Shown: positions 44,264 through 53,453, counted from the stretch's first letter. The stretch: DNA of 64,000 nt from JBBTCX01 sp964494205 (GCA_964494205.1 CAZBRD010000022.1:8634-72633), one strand, 5' to 3'. Made by a program: numbers and translations. Notes: generated by a model not told the origin, from the sequence alone.

Positions 44264-45187
44264 TCAAACCTTCTCGGGGGCGACGGAACCGAGCAAACCG
44301 CCCGGTCGAACCAACAGTATCACGATCAGCAATCCAAACGCAAAGGTGTCGCGGTAATCGCTATAACCGACTCCCGCCACGTACGTTTCCGACAAGCCCA
44401 TGATGAATCCGCCGAGTACCGCACCCGCGAGGTTTCCGATTCCCCCGACCACGGCGGCGGTGAACGCTTTCAACCCTGCGTTCACACCCATGAGCGGATC
44501 GACCTGATGCTGATAGAGCCCGACAAATACACCGGCGATCGCCGCGAGGGCTGAACCGAACATAAACGTGAATGACGTAATACGGTCCACGCTGATTCCC
44601 ATGAGCCGCGCGTTGTCGTGGTTGATGCTCGTCGCCCGAACAGCCAGACCCGTTCGAGTTCGGAGAATCACATAGCGACATGCTATCAGGAAGACCAGCG
44701 TACCCGCGAGAATCATGACCTGCTCGACGCGAACCTGAATCGTGCCAAACTGAACCGCTTGCGGTAGATCAGCCTCGGGAAACGGTCGCGGTGTCGCGCC
44801 AAATACGTGGGGCAATTGAAAGCTGCTGCCCAGCAACATGGAGATACCGATGGCTGTAATCAACGAATTCAAGCGAGGTGCGTGGCGAAGTGGACGATAC
44901 GCGAACCGCTCTATGACGAAACCAAGCGAGGCACATCCGGCCATCGAGACCATCAACATACCGATGACCATGATTGCGCTGACTTGATCGTCAAGTGATT
45001 TGGTCCAGCCGAACAGCACCGCCACCCAATAGGCGATTACCGCACCGACCATGTACACGTCGCCGTGAGCGAAATTGATCAAGCGCAGTACGCCATAGAC
45101 CAGCGAGTAACCGAGGGCGATCAGCGCGTAGACACCGCCCAACGCCAAGCCCGAAATGGTTTGCTGGATAAAGTCGCTGAAAGTCAA
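44264..45187 (-). CDS. livH: Branched-chain amino-acid ABC permease (LivH)
   Basis: A 307-residue inner-membrane permease with about eight hydrophobic segments. It starts with the family N-terminus QQTISGLALGGVYALIALGY and has GVLRLINFAHGDVYMVG, later VRATSINHDNARLMGISVDR and AVVGGIGNLAGAVLGG. It pairs with the LivM half of the downstream fusion. The start appears to be TTG with AAGG upstream. The substrate-binding protein gene lies 112 bases upstream. Confidence 0.93.
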   Translation of the reverse strand: MTFSDFIQQTISGLALGGVYALIALGYSLVYGVLRLINFAHGDVYMVGAVIAYWVAVLFGWTKSLDDQVSAIMVIGMLMVSMAGCASLGFVIERFAYRPLRHAPRLNSLITAIGISMLLGSSFQLPHVFGATPRPFPEADLPQAVQFGTIQVRVEQVMILAGTLVFLIACRYVILRTRTGLAVRATSINHDNARLMGISVDRITSFTFMFGSALAAIAGVFVGLYQHQVDPLMGVNAGLKAFTAAVVGGIGNLAGAVLGGFIMGLSETYVAGVGYSDYRDTFAFGLLIVILLVRPGGLLGSVAPEKV

Positions 45188-45249
45188 AACGCGAAGCCTT
45201 GGTTAGTTCGATCGAGCACTGGTTGATTGCACGAGCCTCACCAGAACAA

Positions 45250-45275
45250 CATGGCCAAGCTGATGCTTGGCCATG
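45250..45275. repeat. 26-nt hairpin repeat, copy 2
   Basis: Stem CATGGCCAAGC, loop TGAT, stem GCTTGGCCATG, all 11 pairs perfect, then CCACCC. It differs from copies at 27200 and 61249 at paired positions while keeping the stem. It lies between livK and livH. Confidence 0.75.
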
Positions 45276-45299
45276 CCACCCATAGAAACGCGACGATTG

Positions 45300-46433
45300 T
45301 TATTCGTCTTTCCAGATCTCCGCTAGATATTGCTTTGCATCCTTGATGCCGACGACGACGATGCCCTTTTGGGCGTTTCGATCTTTGTCGATCGTGACCT
45401 TGCCGCTCAACCCCTCGAAACCGCTCGTCGCAGCTAGTGCATCGCGAATCTTCGGCCCTTCCGTGCTCTTCGCCCGCTCGATGGCATCGAACACAACCAT
45501 GGCTGTGTCATAACCGAGGACAGCCATCGCGTCCGGCACGCCGCCGTATTTCTTCTGATACTTCGCGATGAAGTCCTTGATTCGCGGATTCGGATCTTCC
45601 GGCGAATAGTGATTGGTGAAATAGCAGTTATCCAGCGCCTTGCCGCCGATCTGATAGAGCGTGTCAGAATCCCATCCGTCGCCGCCGACACATGGTCCGT
45701 TGAAGCCCTGCTGCCGCGCGGTGCGAATAATGTTGCCAACATTTGTGTAATAGCCGGTGAGCACAAGCACATCGGGCTTGGCGGCCAGCGCTCGCGTGAT
45801 CTGCGCGTTGTAGTCGCTGTCCGTCTTCTTGTAGAAGACCTGCTCCACAACATTGCCGCCGAGCGATTTGAACTCGTCGCCGAAAATCTTCGAGAGGTTC
45901 ATGCTGTACGAATTCGCCTGATCGGTGATAAGGGCCGCACTCTTCACGCTCAGCTTCTTGAACGCGTATCGGGCCATCACCTTGCCTTGATAGTCATCCG
46001 TGTAGCAGATACGAAAAACATAATCGCCCTTCTTGGTCACCTCAGGATTGGTCGAGCCCGGTGACACCAGCGGAATCTTCGCGCTTTGTGCCGCAGGAGC
46101 AGCCGCAATCGTATTACTGCTGGCGATCTCGCCAACGACTGCCACGACTTTGTCCTGCTGGATCAGCTTCTTCATGCAGTTGGCGACTTCCTGATTCTTC
46201 GATTGATCGTCAACCACGACGATCTCAATCGGACGTCCAAGCACACCGCCGGCTGCATTTTTCTCTTCCATGGCCATGTTGACACCGCGATCGCAGCTCT
46301 GGCCAAATGTCGCCTCCGTACCGGTGAGGCTCGCGAGATGTCCGATCTTGATTGGCTCGGCAGCCAAAGACTGCGAAACAAGCACGCTCAACGCGAACAG
46401 CATCGTCCGAAAGGATTGCGATTTGAAAATCAT
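45300..46433 (-). CDS. livK: Branched-chain amino-acid ABC substrate-binding protein (LivK-like)
   Basis: A 377-residue periplasmic type I binding protein. The ATG at 46433, with GGGAGA upstream, begins a signal peptide (about 1-24, ending SLAAE). The mature protein starts PIKIGHLASLTGTEATFGQS and continues with NAAGGVLGRPIEIVVVDDQS, APAAQSAKIPLVSPGSTNPE and VCTDDYQGKVMARYAF-like text, all typical of the Leu/Ile/Val or amide-binding group. It delivers the ligand to LivH and LivM-LivG. The exact ligand is uncertain because close relatives bind amides, urea or aromatic acids. Confidence 0.92.
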   Translation of the reverse strand: MIFKSQSFRTMLFALSVLVSQSLAAEPIKIGHLASLTGTEATFGQSCDRGVNMAMEEKNAAGGVLGRPIEIVVVDDQSKNQEVANCMKKLIQQDKVVAVVGEIASSNTIAAAPAAQSAKIPLVSPGSTNPEVTKKGDYVFRICYTDDYQGKVMARYAFKKLSVKSAALITDQANSYSMNLSKIFGDEFKSLGGNVVEQVFYKKTDSDYNAQITRALAAKPDVLVLTGYYTNVGNIIRTARQQGFNGPCVGGDGWDSDTLYQIGGKALDNCYFTNHYSPEDPNPRIKDFIAKYQKKYGGVPDAMAVLGYDTAMVVFDAIERAKSTEGPKIRDALAATSGFEGLSGKVTIDKDRNAQKGIVVVGIKDAKQYLAEIWKDE

Positions 46434-46550
46434 CGATCGTCTCCCGTGAAAGATAACACGACCAGCGGTGCCGGTTTTTGTCATGCCAGCCAGATTCCGC
46501 GTCATCATAGCCGTCAACATGCTGCCTGCAACTTTGCCTTGACATCGCAG

Positions 46551-46592
46551 CAAAACAAAACCCCCGTGATCCAGCGAACTGAACCACGGGGG
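46551..46592 (-). terminator. Rho-independent terminator of the dockerin-tailed gene
   Basis: On the minus strand the stem CCCCCGTG with CACGGGGG encloses a 16-base loop and is followed by TTTTGTTTTG. It lies 64 bases past the stop of the gene at 46656-49349. Confidence 0.85.
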
Positions 46593-46655
46593 TCGTTGAT
46601 GACTTATGACCCGATTTCAAGTTCTGAGAACCTGATCGGGGTACTGGTTACTTCA

Positions 46656-49349
46656 TCACGGGCAGGCGCCGGTGGGCAACGAAGTGTTGTTCCACACGAT
46701 AAACGCGTCTGCACCATTCAGCATGTCGATGTCACGCAGAATGTCGGATGGACCGAACACACCGGAGCGATCAGTGTCCTGGCTCAACAGACCCCACGGG
46801 CAGTTTGCTGCAGGGTTAAGACCGTTGAGGCAGTCGATGATTCGCAAGATGTCCGTCGGAGCAGCCGTCGAGTCACCGTTGATGTTACCCGGGTGAGAGA
46901 TGACCGCACCGGTCGTCGGGCCCGAGTTGGCGTTGTACGTGAGTCGCGTTACAGCACCGGCTGTGATCGGACGCGAGAGCGTGACGGTGTATGTACCCGC
47001 CGCTTCCGACACATTGGTAATCGCAATCGGCGCGCCGGCTGATGCCGTTTCGCAAACCGACCAGCAAGCCGCGCCAGCGCCGGTTGGAGCCGTCACTGTG
47101 AACGTCGTGATACCCTGCGCGGGCGTCGTCGAGTTCACCGGGTGCGGTTGACGTGCGTCGACCGCGTTGTTCGGCGGGTTGACGAATGTGACAGTGCCGT
47201 TGGGGCAATTGACGCCGGCTGCCGTGGTGATTTCACCAGAGCCTGTGCCGACTGCAGCACCGAAGCCGCCGATGCGTAGCTTGTAGCAAGTGCCCATTGT
47301 GACTGGGAAGGTTACTGACGACGCACCACCTACGACAACCGGATCGCCGCAGTTATCGTCGTTGCAACCCGCCAACACAGCGTTGGTCACTGGGCATGTG
47401 CAACCGGTGTAGACTGACATACGCGAATCGTATTCGGTTCCATCGCACAGGTTGACAGTCGCCATACCGGACATCGGAGCTGTGTAATCAAACCAGACGT
47501 CCTGACCGAACGCGTTACCGAAACCTTCGTCGCACGATTCCGGAAGGCCCGGGCCGTCCGTCGTTGCGAGAGTTGTGTCGAAGTTGAAGATGCCGTTGCC
47601 AACGGCGATGGCTGCTGCACATGCATCGTTCGGAGCTGTCGGGTCGCAGGAAGCAGCCGCGATACCAACGCAACTTGAATCCCACGCGGTATCACAGCAG
47701 AACGCGTCTACCGAGCAAACGGTCGAGCAGCAATCGATATCCGCGCAACCGCCCGCGTTGTTGTTCTCTTCGCTGCAGGCATTGGTCGCAGTGATGCACG
47801 CACCCGGCGGGCATGTTTGCGTATCCAAACCGCAGAACTGACCCGGCTGCCATGTACCGGAAGCCGTCGCGCATGCGTCGGAGGTCAGGTCTTCGCAAGA
47901 ACCATCCGGCTTGCAGCATGAGGCCGTTCCGCATGGCGGATCAAACGTTGCAGCACCGCAGGTCGCGTCGATCATCCAGCGACCGTCAAGGCATTGAGCC
48001 ACGGACACGTCGTCGGTGCAATCGTTCTTATTGCTGGACACTACGTCGCAGCAAGCACCGAGCGGCGGCGTGCCCGCACAGTAAATCGTGTTCTGGAACG
48101 TACCGCACGGAACGGGGTCGCCCGCACCGTCGACATCCGGACATCCGCCATACCACCAAACCGGCGGGCTCCACTGGCCGGCGTCAGGATTGCCGAAAAT
48201 CGAGAATCCGTCTTCGCTATCACCAACCGCCGGGAAATCAGCCACGAGAATCGGACCAGCCTGCGTACCCGTGAGTAGGTCATAGCCAACCCAGAATTCC
48301 GAGGTGGGGATCATGATGCCCGGGAATACAGTCTTCGAGCATGTCACCAGGGCGCCGCCGCCTGCACCATTGCAGGTTTGCGCCGTACCCATGATCGGAG
48401 CCAGAGGCGTGGTGTCAGTCGTGTCGTTGGTGTAAAGCTCGATCTTCATCGAGTAGTTGCCCATCAGGCCGGCGATGTCGCTGTCATAACGAACGAACTC
48501 GCATTGCGAAGGTGACGTGATCGGAACGATATCATCCGCCCACAAGTCGGTGGCGGTGAGTACGTCGAGGAAACCCGAAAACTCGTTCGCGCGATAAGCT
48601 TCGAATTGAGTTTCCACGTCGCCACCGCACCAGATTTCAGCGTAGAAACCGGAGTAAGGAACGCCGCCTTGGAAGATTGTGTTGCAGGGGAATTGTGGGT
48701 GGTGGAAAATGTTGCCGGTGAAGCCGACTTCAGCCGGACGCCCGAAAACCCAGCCGGCAGTCGCATTCGAGAACGACATTCGCAGCCACGGATTCTCGGG
48801 GATCGCCACTTCCATGCCTTCGAGATCAAGCGAAACCAGCCATGCGCCGTTGTTCGGCAGCATTTCCGTCAGCGTTGTTCCTGGAATTACCGTGCCGCCT
48901 TGTCCAGGGCAGGCGGTCAAAAGGGCGAACGTTGCATTAAAACCAGGTCCGCTTCCGTTGCCGCCACCTGTGACGAGCACTTCGAGAAACGACATGTCGC
49001 AACCGCCCGAGGCGATGGTGAGAATGTCGTCGGCAATTTGGGTGTTGGTTCCAGGAGCGAAGAAATTCGTTCCCATCGTGTTCTTGTAAACCAGCGTTCC
49101 GGTCGCACCCGCCGTGCCGCCGTCGATAACGCGGCCGCCGTCGCGGTCGATGTGGTAGCGCTGGATCGGCGTGCCAGCCGGCATCACCGAATACTCTTCC
49201 TGCAGCACGTCGCGCATCAGCCTGATCGGCTGCGCTTCGCGCGCGAGCTTACCGTCGCTTCGGCTGCTGACGTTATCAGCCGCAAAAGTCCAAGCAGTCG
49301 TCATCAAACAGATGGCAAACGCTGCTCTCAGTTTTCCAAATAGTCGCAT
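46656..49349 (-). CDS. Large exported cysteine-rich protein with C-terminal dockerin repeats
   Basis: An 897-residue secreted protein. The ATG at 49349 has GAGGTG upstream and begins a signal peptide (1-22). The middle region has many cysteines in CCxx patterns (PPLGACCDVVSS, GTASCCKPDGSCEDL, CADIDCCSTVCSVD) that suggest disulfides. A pre-peptidase-like C-terminal domain follows, with AFGQDVWFDYTAPMSG and CYKLRIGGFG. The end contains two calcium-binding dockerin-like repeats: GNINGDSTAAPTDILRIIDC and DTDRSGVFGPSDILRDIDML. From memory, such proteins are typical of Phycisphaerae. It has its own terminator and is probably surface-displayed or part of a complex. Confidence 0.82.
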   Translation of the reverse strand: MRLFGKLRAAFAICLMTTAWTFAADNVSSRSDGKLAREAQPIRLMRDVLQEEYSVMPAGTPIQRYHIDRDGGRVIDGGTAGATGTLVYKNTMGTNFFAPGTNTQIADDILTIASGGCDMSFLEVLVTGGGNGSGPGFNATFALLTACPGQGGTVIPGTTLTEMLPNNGAWLVSLDLEGMEVAIPENPWLRMSFSNATAGWVFGRPAEVGFTGNIFHHPQFPCNTIFQGGVPYSGFYAEIWCGGDVETQFEAYRANEFSGFLDVLTATDLWADDIVPITSPSQCEFVRYDSDIAGLMGNYSMKIELYTNDTTDTTPLAPIMGTAQTCNGAGGGALVTCSKTVFPGIMIPTSEFWVGYDLLTGTQAGPILVADFPAVGDSEDGFSIFGNPDAGQWSPPVWWYGGCPDVDGAGDPVPCGTFQNTIYCAGTPPLGACCDVVSSNKNDCTDDVSVAQCLDGRWMIDATCGAATFDPPCGTASCCKPDGSCEDLTSDACATASGTWQPGQFCGLDTQTCPPGACITATNACSEENNNAGGCADIDCCSTVCSVDAFCCDTAWDSSCVGIAAASCDPTAPNDACAAAIAVGNGIFNFDTTLATTDGPGLPESCDEGFGNAFGQDVWFDYTAPMSGMATVNLCDGTEYDSRMSVYTGCTCPVTNAVLAGCNDDNCGDPVVVGGASSVTFPVTMGTCYKLRIGGFGAAVGTGSGEITTAAGVNCPNGTVTFVNPPNNAVDARQPHPVNSTTPAQGITTFTVTAPTGAGAACWSVCETASAGAPIAITNVSEAAGTYTVTLSRPITAGAVTRLTYNANSGPTTGAVISHPGNINGDSTAAPTDILRIIDCLNGLNPAANCPWGLLSQDTDRSGVFGPSDILRDIDMLNGADAFIVWNNTSLPTGACP

Positions 49350-49838
49350 AGTTTTCACCTCTCGTTCCTCGCCTCCGCCTACCGGAATGCATCCCATTAA
49401 CAGTTCCCAACTATTAGAATGTCGCGACCCCACTACACCCATGCTGGGGGAATGGAGACTTCGCCGACATTAACAACACCGCCAACCCCCTGTTGGCTGG
49501 AAGCCGAATAACATTCAGACAACAAACCACAGACCGGCGCGTGATCAACATCGCGCGGCACGGTCAGCCAACGGGACGAATTCGTCCCGCGAGCTTGCGG
49601 CCAACTGTCTCAGTGAACTCGGAGCCCGCCAGGTGGGTGTTCTCCGTCCGGTCACCGCGCTCCCCTCCTGAAGGAACTTCGGCGCAGCCTTGCTATAACC
49701 GGTGACGCTCTGGCTCTAGATTTCCCATACTATCGGATTAGCCAATTTGACGCAAGGACCATGACCCTTTTTCGAAACGCAAAACACAAGCTCACACCCC
49801 CAAGAGGCGCGATCTTATCGGTCATTGGCCCTGCTTAT
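49350..49838. other. Long upstream region of the dockerin-tailed gene with a perfect palindrome
   Basis: A 489-base gap. The clearest feature is the 18-base perfect palindrome CGGGACGAATTCGTCCCG (49572-49589). On the gene's strand its surroundings (AGCTC..GGACGAAT.CG, then GGCTG) resemble the leader at 30570-30604. No gene is supported here; the small frames lack start signals. Confidence 0.5.
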
Positions 49839-49925
49839 CGGAGGAGAAGGGATTCGAACCCCTGACACGGTTTCCCGTGTAACGGTTTTCAAGACCGTCG
49901 CCTTCAGCCGCTCGGCCACTCCTCC
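49839..49925 (-). tRNA. tRNA-Ser (anticodon TGA)
   Basis: On the minus strand this 87-nt stretch folds as a class II tRNA with a long variable arm. The acceptor stem is GGAGGAG with CTCCTCC and discriminator G. The anticodon stem ACGGT/ACCGT encloses CTTGAAA with anticodon TGA. The variable arm is ACACGGGAAACCGTGT and the T loop TTCGAAT. No CCA is encoded. Confidence 0.96.
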
Positions 49926-50093
49926 CAGACTTACGCTCCCGCCGGCGCAATTGCGACACGGCTCGTTCGTACCGCCATCAGTATATTGCCCTCGATTCAC
50001 AATGAAAGGTCACGCCGCCGTGCACGGCAAAAATCGACTCTCTCGCGTTTGATCCATCCATGACGATAAGCGCTTCCGGAGCCCGAACTTCAC

Positions 50094-51056
50094 ATGACCC
50101 AAAACAGAATGTCCAAGTCAGTTTCGAACCCATGCATCCTAATGGCCTGTTTGGTGCTTCCGTTGCTGTCTTCTCTCGCGAGAGGAGGCGAAAACGATGC
50201 ACAATTGCGCCGCAATATCGCGTGGCAAATCGCGCTGGATCGCCTGCACTTTTCTCCGGGCATTATTGATGGAAAGACGGGCCCCAAAACCGAGCTGGCT
50301 ACGCGGGAGTTCCAGCGCGTCCGGGGCCTGCCGATTACCGGCAAACTCGATGCAAGCACCGAAGCCGCTTTGGCACTCGCCGTGGATGAAGCAGTTCGAA
50401 CCTACACGGTAGAACAAAAGGATTTCTCTGAAATCGGCCCGGCGCCGAAAGACTGGAATCAACGCAGCAAGCTATCCAAACTGGGCTATGAATCTGTCGA
50501 CGCAGCCTTGGCTGAGAAGTTCCGCTGCTCTCGCCAACTGCTTCAGAGACTGAATCCTGGATTGGCCATGGACTCGTTGGCTGCAGGAACAACGGTTTGG
50601 GTGCCTAATACAGAACCGGTCGTTGCGCATCCGAAAGGTTCTAACCTTCAAATCGATCTAAGCGAGAAGACGATCAAAGTGCTCGATCGTGAGAAGCGAC
50701 TACTCGCACTTTTTCATTGCTCGATCGCTGAAAAAAAGGAGAAACGGCCATCCGGAAACGCGACCATCAAAGAGATCGCGCACAATCCCGACTATCTCTT
50801 CGATCCCAAGATGTGGCCCGAGGTTAAGAACGTCGACCGCAAGCTCGTCATTCCTCCCGGTCCGCGGAACCCCGTCGGACGTTGCTGGATCGGCCTTTCG
50901 CTTCCGGGATATGGCATTCACGGAACCCCTAACCCCGAGATGATTGGCAAGACCGGCTCACACGGATGTTTTCGCATGACGAATTGGGATGCCATTCGAC
51001 TCAGCAAAATGATCGCCGTCGGCACTTCAGTTCGATTCGTAACCTCCGCATCCTGA
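50094..51056 (+). CDS. L,D-transpeptidase with peptidoglycan-binding domain
   Basis: A 320-residue exported cell-wall enzyme. A signal peptide (1-32) is followed by a PG_binding_1 domain (about 35-98, GIIDGKTGPKTELATREFQR), a LysM-like stretch (about 125-172) and a YkuD catalytic domain with H276 (GIHGTPNPE), H290 and nucleophile C292 in SHGCFRM. This enzyme forms 3-3 cross-links or attaches proteins to peptidoglycan. An ATG at 50109 is an alternative start; the first has GGAG twelve bases upstream. Its presence fits the view that planctomycetes keep a peptidoglycan wall. Confidence 0.92.
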   Translation: MTQNRMSKSVSNPCILMACLVLPLLSSLARGGENDAQLRRNIAWQIALDRLHFSPGIIDGKTGPKTELATREFQRVRGLPITGKLDASTEAALALAVDEAVRTYTVEQKDFSEIGPAPKDWNQRSKLSKLGYESVDAALAEKFRCSRQLLQRLNPGLAMDSLAAGTTVWVPNTEPVVAHPKGSNLQIDLSEKTIKVLDREKRLLALFHCSIAEKKEKRPSGNATIKEIAHNPDYLFDPKMWPEVKNVDRKLVIPPGPRNPVGRCWIGLSLPGYGIHGTPNPEMIGKTGSHGCFRMTNWDAIRLSKMIAVGTSVRFVTSAS

Positions 51057-51285
51057 ACACTCCGGAATCACTTAAAGCCACCGTACGAATTTACCTCTAC
51101 CTCGTGGCAAAAAAGGCACACCGAACAAATCTTGACAAAATCGTAATCTTCTCGTCCATTACCCCTCAACTCGCGCGGACTGAGTCGGGATCGCGGATCT
51201 CAGTACTGGCAAGGCCGATTTTTGCAGATGCCAACGCTGAGTAATAACGCGTCCCAGACCTGTGGTTTTTGGAAAGGAGTCAACG

Positions 51286-51513
51286 ATGATTAGCATGTTC
51301 AAAACCACAAACTTCGGCCGCAAACTCGGCTTGGCTGCCTGTACCTACGGGCTGTTATTCCAACTGGGTGCGTGCATTCCGAGTGAAATCTCGACATCCA
51401 CAACCGTCACCGCGCGGGACTTCGTGCTCACGATCCTGCGGACGCTGCTCATTCAGCCGATCGACACCGCACTCACGAACGCTGTCGACAACGCGCTGGA
51501 CGAGGACGAATAG
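51286..51513 (+). CDS. Small exported protein, hypothetical
   Basis: A 75-residue protein starting at the ATG at 51286, with AAAGGAG seven bases upstream. A basic n-region and hydrophobic core (RKLGLAACTYGLLFQLG) are followed by Ala-Cys, which could be a lipobox (L-G-A-C). The rest (TTVTARDFVLTILRTLLIQP, then TALTNAVDNALDEDE) is short and helical with an acidic end. From memory, small lipoproteins of this sort recur in planctomycetes. It lies 149 bases before the outer-membrane gene. I cannot name its function. Confidence 0.65.
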   Translation: MISMFKTTNFGRKLGLAACTYGLLFQLGACIPSEISTSTTVTARDFVLTILRTLLIQPIDTALTNAVDNALDEDE

Positions 51514-51662
51514 CCATTTTGTGACGTCGAGGAAGGACAACGCGCTCTCGGGTCACGCGTGTGTCGCTCCCATCGATCCTGTCGCAATGGGCCTAGTTCG
51601 AGTTTCTGTAATTTTCTTTGCCGTTTGAATCACTCTCTCTTGTGTATTGGAGCCGGAATAAC

Positions 51663-52727
51663 ATGAGACGCCGAATCTCGTTTCTCCTGTTGGCAGTTGC
51701 ATCATCGCTTGTCGCAACGGCAGCTCGTGCCGACCAGGTCATCTTAACGGATGGAAGCAGCATCGTTGGAACGATCGAACGCCTGATGGACGGCAAGCTG
51801 TACATCACTACTGACTTCGCGGGCAAGTTGGAAATCGATGCCGCGAAGGTCAAATCGATATCGTCCAGCGGGAAAGTGAACGTCGGGTTCAAGACCGGCG
51901 ATACGCTGCTTGGCGTTTCGACGTCTTCGGCGGACGGGTCTAGCGCCAAAGTGACATCCGGTGTCGGCGATGTTTCGTACACGATCGATCAAGTGAGTGC
52001 GGTTTGGCCGGAAGGCGCACCGGGACCAGCTGAGATCGCGGCACAGATAGAGATTGAGAAGCTGACGCCAAAGTGGACGGCGAGCATTGAAGGCGGAATT
52101 GTCGGGACTGACGGCAACACTGACACGCTCGTCGGTCGGGCTCGCGCCGAAGCGAATCGCAAATCGTCGGTTGAGCTGTTCAAGTTGTATGCCTCGGCTG
52201 ATTACGGCGAGCAAGACGACGAGCGGAGTAAGAACGAGTACATCGCCGGGGCGCGTTATGAGCATACGATCTGGGGCGAGAAGGCATTCTGGTACGCAAG
52301 AACGGAATTCGAATACGACGAGTTTGAAGACCTCGACTTGCGTGCGACGGCTGCGCTTGGTCTTGGATACTATTGGTTGAAGAAGCCGGAGCATGAATTG
52401 AAGACCAGCGTCGGTGGTGGTTATCGACACCAGGCCTTCATGGATGGATCGACGACGGACGATCCGATCCTCGACCTTGGATTGGATTATCGACTCGACA
52501 TCGCCGCGTGGGCGACCTTCGCGCATAGCACGTACTACAATCCGAGCCTCGAGGATTTCGGCGACTATCGTCTCGTGTTCGACACATCGCTGATGTTCCC
52601 CATCGGGAAGACCGAGCAGTGGAAGTTCAAGACCGGTGTGAAGAACGAATACAACTCTGATCCGCAGCCGGGCTTCGATCGTTTGGACAACACGTACTAC
52701 GCAAACCTCGTGCTGGAATTCAAATAG
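51663..52727 (+). CDS. DUF481-type outer-membrane protein
   Basis: A 354-residue exported protein starting at 51663 with GGAG nine bases upstream. The signal peptide ends around ARA (about residue 22). The first domain (about 23-110) repeats DQVILTDGSSIVGTIERLMD and KVNVGFKTGDTLLGVSTSSA, an SH3-like pattern. The C-terminal part (about 135-354) reads as a DUF481 beta-barrel: WTASIEGGIVGTDGNTDTLV, LYASADYGEQDDERSKNEY, and the end TYYANLVLEFK with a terminal aromatic-hydrophobic strand. It is followed 27 bases later by mscL. Role unknown; probably a salt- or stress-linked porin-like barrel. Confidence 0.82.
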   Translation: MRRRISFLLLAVASSLVATAARADQVILTDGSSIVGTIERLMDGKLYITTDFAGKLEIDAAKVKSISSSGKVNVGFKTGDTLLGVSTSSADGSSAKVTSGVGDVSYTIDQVSAVWPEGAPGPAEIAAQIEIEKLTPKWTASIEGGIVGTDGNTDTLVGRARAEANRKSSVELFKLYASADYGEQDDERSKNEYIAGARYEHTIWGEKAFWYARTEFEYDEFEDLDLRATAALGLGYYWLKKPEHELKTSVGGGYRHQAFMDGSTTDDPILDLGLDYRLDIAAWATFAHSTYYNPSLEDFGDYRLVFDTSLMFPIGKTEQWKFKTGVKNEYNSDPQPGFDRLDNTYYANLVLEFK

Positions 52728-52754
52728 ACCAGAAAACTCTTCGGAGATCGTGTG

Positions 52755-53144
52755 ATGGGAATTATCCAGGAATTCAAAGAGTTTGCGGTTAAAGGCAATG
52801 CCGTCGACATGGCTGTCGGTATTATCGTCGGCGCGTCGTTCAACAAAGTGGTCAGCTCGCTGGTGAACGACGTCATCATGCCGCCTCTCGGTGTGTTGAT
52901 CGGCGGCGTCGATTTCAAGAACCTCAGTATTCCGCTGGCGGCGGCGAGACCTGAAGTGAAGAACGAGGCGGGGCAGATCCTTTCGTCGGCTGTACCCGAA
53001 CAAGTCTTGCGGTACGGTCTTTTCATCAACAACGTCATCGATTTCATGATCATGACGTTTACGGTGTTCATCATGGTCAAGATGATGAACAAGCTCGCGA
53101 CAAAGGGCGGACTTGGCGGGTTCTCGTTGAAGCCGGGATCGTAA
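52755..53144 (+). CDS. mscL: Large-conductance mechanosensitive channel MscL
   Basis: A 129-residue channel that opens under membrane tension to release osmolytes. The N-terminal amphipathic helix and TM1 are in EFKEFAVKGNAVDMAVGIIV and GASFNKVVSSLVNDVIMPPL, with TM2 in NNVIDFMIMTFTVFIMVKMM. The cytoplasmic C-terminal bundle is short. The ATG at 52755 has GGAG eight bases upstream. It follows the outer-membrane gene closely, so both may respond to osmotic change. Confidence 0.95.
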   Translation: MGIIQEFKEFAVKGNAVDMAVGIIVGASFNKVVSSLVNDVIMPPLGVLIGGVDFKNLSIPLAAARPEVKNEAGQILSSAVPEQVLRYGLFINNVIDFMIMTFTVFIMVKMMNKLATKGGLGGFSLKPGS

Positions 53145-53151
53145 GCGTAAT

Positions 53152-53255
53152 TGGGCCGGATTCCAGTGATTCTTGAGGCCGTACATTGACGGTTGCAAAT
53201 GGCTAATTTCGCCAGGTGAAAAAAACTCGTTAAGTAGTGACACGGCGCGGCACTT
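53152..53255. repeat. Conserved intergenic repeat A, copy 2
   Basis: Starts a few bases after the mscL stop. CAAATGGCTAATTTCGC (53196-53212) is identical to 35068-35084; AGGTGAAAAAA and GTGACACGGCGCGGCAC (53237-53253) correspond to the rest of copy 1. A three-hairpin element follows about 100 bases later, as it does after copy 1. Confidence 0.75.
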
Positions 53256-53357
53256 TTTGGCGAACCCGGTGGCAGGATACAGGTGAAGACAATAAGCCAT
53301 AGTATCATAGCGCAAAGCATCCAATTTCTTGCGCTTTTCCCTTAGAAATAACCACTT

Positions 53358-53453
53358 CGACCCTTTCAGGGTCGTACTTTCTAATTCCGCCATTGCATAC
53401 CGGGGGTCTTCGCTGCGCTCGACCCCCGGCTAAATAGCAGCCCTTCAGGCTGC
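53358..53453. repeat. Three-hairpin element, copy 3
   Basis: Hairpin 1 is CGACCCTTTCAGGGTCG (53358-53374). Hairpin 2 has stem CCGGGGGTC (53400-53408) with GACCCCCGG (53421-53429), followed by CTA. Hairpin 3 is GCAGCC-CTTCA-GGCTGC (53437-53453). Hairpins 1 and 3 resemble those at 35.4 kb; the middle stem differs in sequence and length. Confidence 0.78.

Noticed and set aside
46086..47042. A 318-codon plus-strand frame crossing the livK start and the dockerin gene end
   Set aside because: It crosses a terminator and two genes on the other strand and shows no domain.
51744..53393. A 549-codon open frame on the minus strand opposite the DUF481-like and mscL genes
   Set aside because: It spans two genes with clear domains, signal peptide and binding sites on the plus strand, has no domain of its own, and has the arginine/valine/aspartate-rich composition of an antisense shadow.
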